NCBI GenBank assembly: GCA_005791855.1
Contig: SXUH01000318.1
Span: 1-6,432 of the forward strand
DNA length: 6,432 nucleotides
From: Bdellovibrionales bacterium
GTDB lineage: Bacteria > Bdellovibrionota > Bacteriovoracia > Bacteriovoracales > Bacteriovoracaceae
Reading direction: 5' to 3'
The notes below the pieces were generated by a model, which saw only the letters and a list, made by a program, of their open reading frames with translations, had not been told where the DNA came from and ran no database searches. This document shows, one piece after another, positions 5,417 to 6,432 of this stretch (the stretch's first letter is position 1; every line of letters begins with the position of its first letter). The position numbers were made by a program, and so were the translations under genes.

Positions 5417-6432
5417 TTAGACCTTGAAGCCCTTGAGCTTGTCAGCGAGGGTCGAAGGCTGGGCCGTCTCCGGCTTGTAGTTCGACTTGTACTCGCCGGA
5501 AGCGACGGCCTTCATGGAGAGGGCGATCTTCTTGGCGGACTTGTCGATGGAGATCACGATGGCCTTGACCTTGTCGCCCTTGGAAACCTTGTCGGAAGGC
5601 TTCTCCACGCGCTCCTCGGAGATCTCCGAGATGTGCACGAGGCCTTCGATTCCGGTTTCGAGTTCGACGAACACGCCGAACTCGGTGATCCGGACGGCTT
5701 CGCCTTCGACGCTCGACCCGACCGGCATGCGCTCTTCGATGCGCTTCCACGGATCTTCCTCGAGCTGCTTGAGGCCCAGGCAGAACTTCTGGTTTTCCTT
5801 GTCGACGGTGACCACGGCGGCCTTGACCTTCTGGCCAACCTTGAACTCCTCAGACGGGTTGATGTTCTTCTTCGTCCAGGAGAGGTCCGAGACGTGGATG
5901 AGGGCATCTACTTCTTCCCCGAGGTCGAGGAAGAGGCCGAAGTCCACGATCGCCTTGATCGTCCCCTCCACCACCTTCCCTGACGGGTACTTGGCGGCGA
6001 GGTCGTCCCACGGGTTCGGGAGGAGCTGCTTGAGGCCGAGGGAGATTCGCTTGTTATCGACGTCCACTTCAAGCACAACGGCTTCGACTTTCTCGCCGAC
6101 GTTGTAGGTCTTGTTCGCAGACTTCTTGTTGGTCCAGCTCATTTCTGAAACGTGGATCAGGCCTTCGATGCCGTCGGAAAGCTCGACGAAGATCCCGTAG
6201 TCTTTAACGGAGACGATCTCGCCGGAGACCTTCGACCCTGGCATGTACTTATCTTTAGCAGATTCCCATGGATTCGCCTGAACTTGCTTCAGACCCAGGG
6301 ATACGCGCTCTTTAGAAGCGTCGTACTTCAGGATCTTCACGTCAACTTCGTCACCGACGTTGAGGAGGTTCGACGGATGCTTCACGCGGCCCCAGGACAT
6401 GTCTGTGATGTGGAGAAGTCCGTCGACCCCAC
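5417..6432 (-). CDS. rpsA: 30S ribosomal protein S1 (3' part, runs off right edge)
   Basis: S1 binds mRNA at the small-subunit platform and helps load structured messages. The window holds the last 337 codons; the frame stays open to the right edge (DGLLHITDMSWGRVKHPSN is the typical repeat-3 text), so the ATG at 6400 is internal. Counting that Met as residue 1, the end of S1 repeat 3 runs to about residue 45 and closes with SLGLKQVQANPW. Repeat 4 is at 56-126 (DYGIFVELSDGIEGLIHVSEMSW), repeat 5 at 141-213 (DFGLFLDLGEEVDALIHVSDLSW) and repeat 6 at 227-297 (EFGVFVELETGIEGLVHISEIS). A short tail ending TLADKLKGFKV follows. Repeats 3-5 end in the SLGLKQ..PW-type linker seen in proteobacterial six-repeat S1. 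The closing terminator lies 35 bp downstream. Codon use is strongly GC3-biased toward the 3' end and more mixed near the right edge. Confidence 0.97.
   Translation of the reverse strand, partial: GVDGLLHITDMSWGRVKHPSNLLNVGDEVDVKILKYDASKERVSLGLKQVQANPWESAKDKYMPGSKVSGEIVSVKDYGIFVELSDGIEGLIHVSEMSWTNKKSANKTYNVGEKVEAVVLEVDVDNKRISLGLKQLLPNPWDDLAAKYPSGKVVEGTIKAIVDFGLFLDLGEEVDALIHVSDLSWTKKNINPSEEFKVGQKVKAAVVTVDKENQKFCLGLKQLEEDPWKRIEERMPVGSSVEGEAVRITEFGVFVELETGIEGLVHISEISEERVEKPSDKVSKGDKVKAIVISIDKSAKKIALSMKAVASGEYKSNYKPETAQPSTLADKLKGFKV

Noticed and set aside
5487..6107. Plus-strand and alternate-frame minus open frames across rpsA
   Set aside because: They overlap S1 repeats 4-6, whose identity is certain; products are Ser/Arg/Thr-rich shadows.

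Overview
The window is an ordinary-looking piece of bacterial chromosome with GC-rich, GC3-biased genes separated by short AT-richer gaps. Core genes sit at both edges (clpA/clpS and a 23S rRNA methyltransferase on the left, ribosomal protein S1 on the right) and flank three cell-envelope or exported proteins of unknown function. The ClpS-ClpA pair, the ClpA type and the RlmK-type methyltransferase point to a Gram-negative proteobacterium-like lineage. The composition and the style of the exported proteins (a Gly/Pro-rich secreted protein, a secreted HExxH protein rich in cysteines, a small lipoprotein) remind me of Bdellovibrionota or former Deltaproteobacteria. That placement is an inference and is not proven by any marker here.

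Left part (1-1369, minus strand): clpS lies 79 bp upstream of clpA. ClpS is the N-degron adaptor that docks on the N-domain of the ClpA unfoldase, so the two work together in ClpAP proteolysis. Only the first 323 codons of clpA are present; it runs off the left edge just after the D1 Walker B motif. A plausible extra promoter lies in the clpS-clpA gap.

Middle (1414-3496, plus strand): 44 bp from clpS and divergent to it is a stand-alone RlmK-type methyltransferase, equivalent to the C-terminal half of the enterobacterial RlmKL fusion. After a 194-bp AT-rich gap with a candidate promoter and a clear Shine-Dalgarno comes a secreted 283-residue protein with a Gly-rich linker containing a 12-bp in-frame tandem repeat. 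It ends at a textbook intrinsic terminator with a UNCG-type loop.

Right part (3507-6432, minus strand): three genes point leftward. Reading in the direction of transcription, they are rpsA (C-terminal end of repeat 3 plus repeats 4-6, ending at a strong intrinsic terminator), a small putative lipoprotein with its own promoter-like sequence and Shine-Dalgarno, and a 405-residue secreted protein with an HESLH motif that converges on the secreted protein from the plus strand. Terminator positions suggest that rpsA, the lipoprotein and the HESLH protein are largely separate transcription units.

I found no tRNA, rRNA, CRISPR array, insertion sequence, phage gene or defence system. Nothing here amounts to a new multi-gene system. 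The most interesting items are the uncharacterised HESLH/Cys-rich exported protein, the uncharacterised Gly-rich secreted protein and the split (unfused) RlmK.
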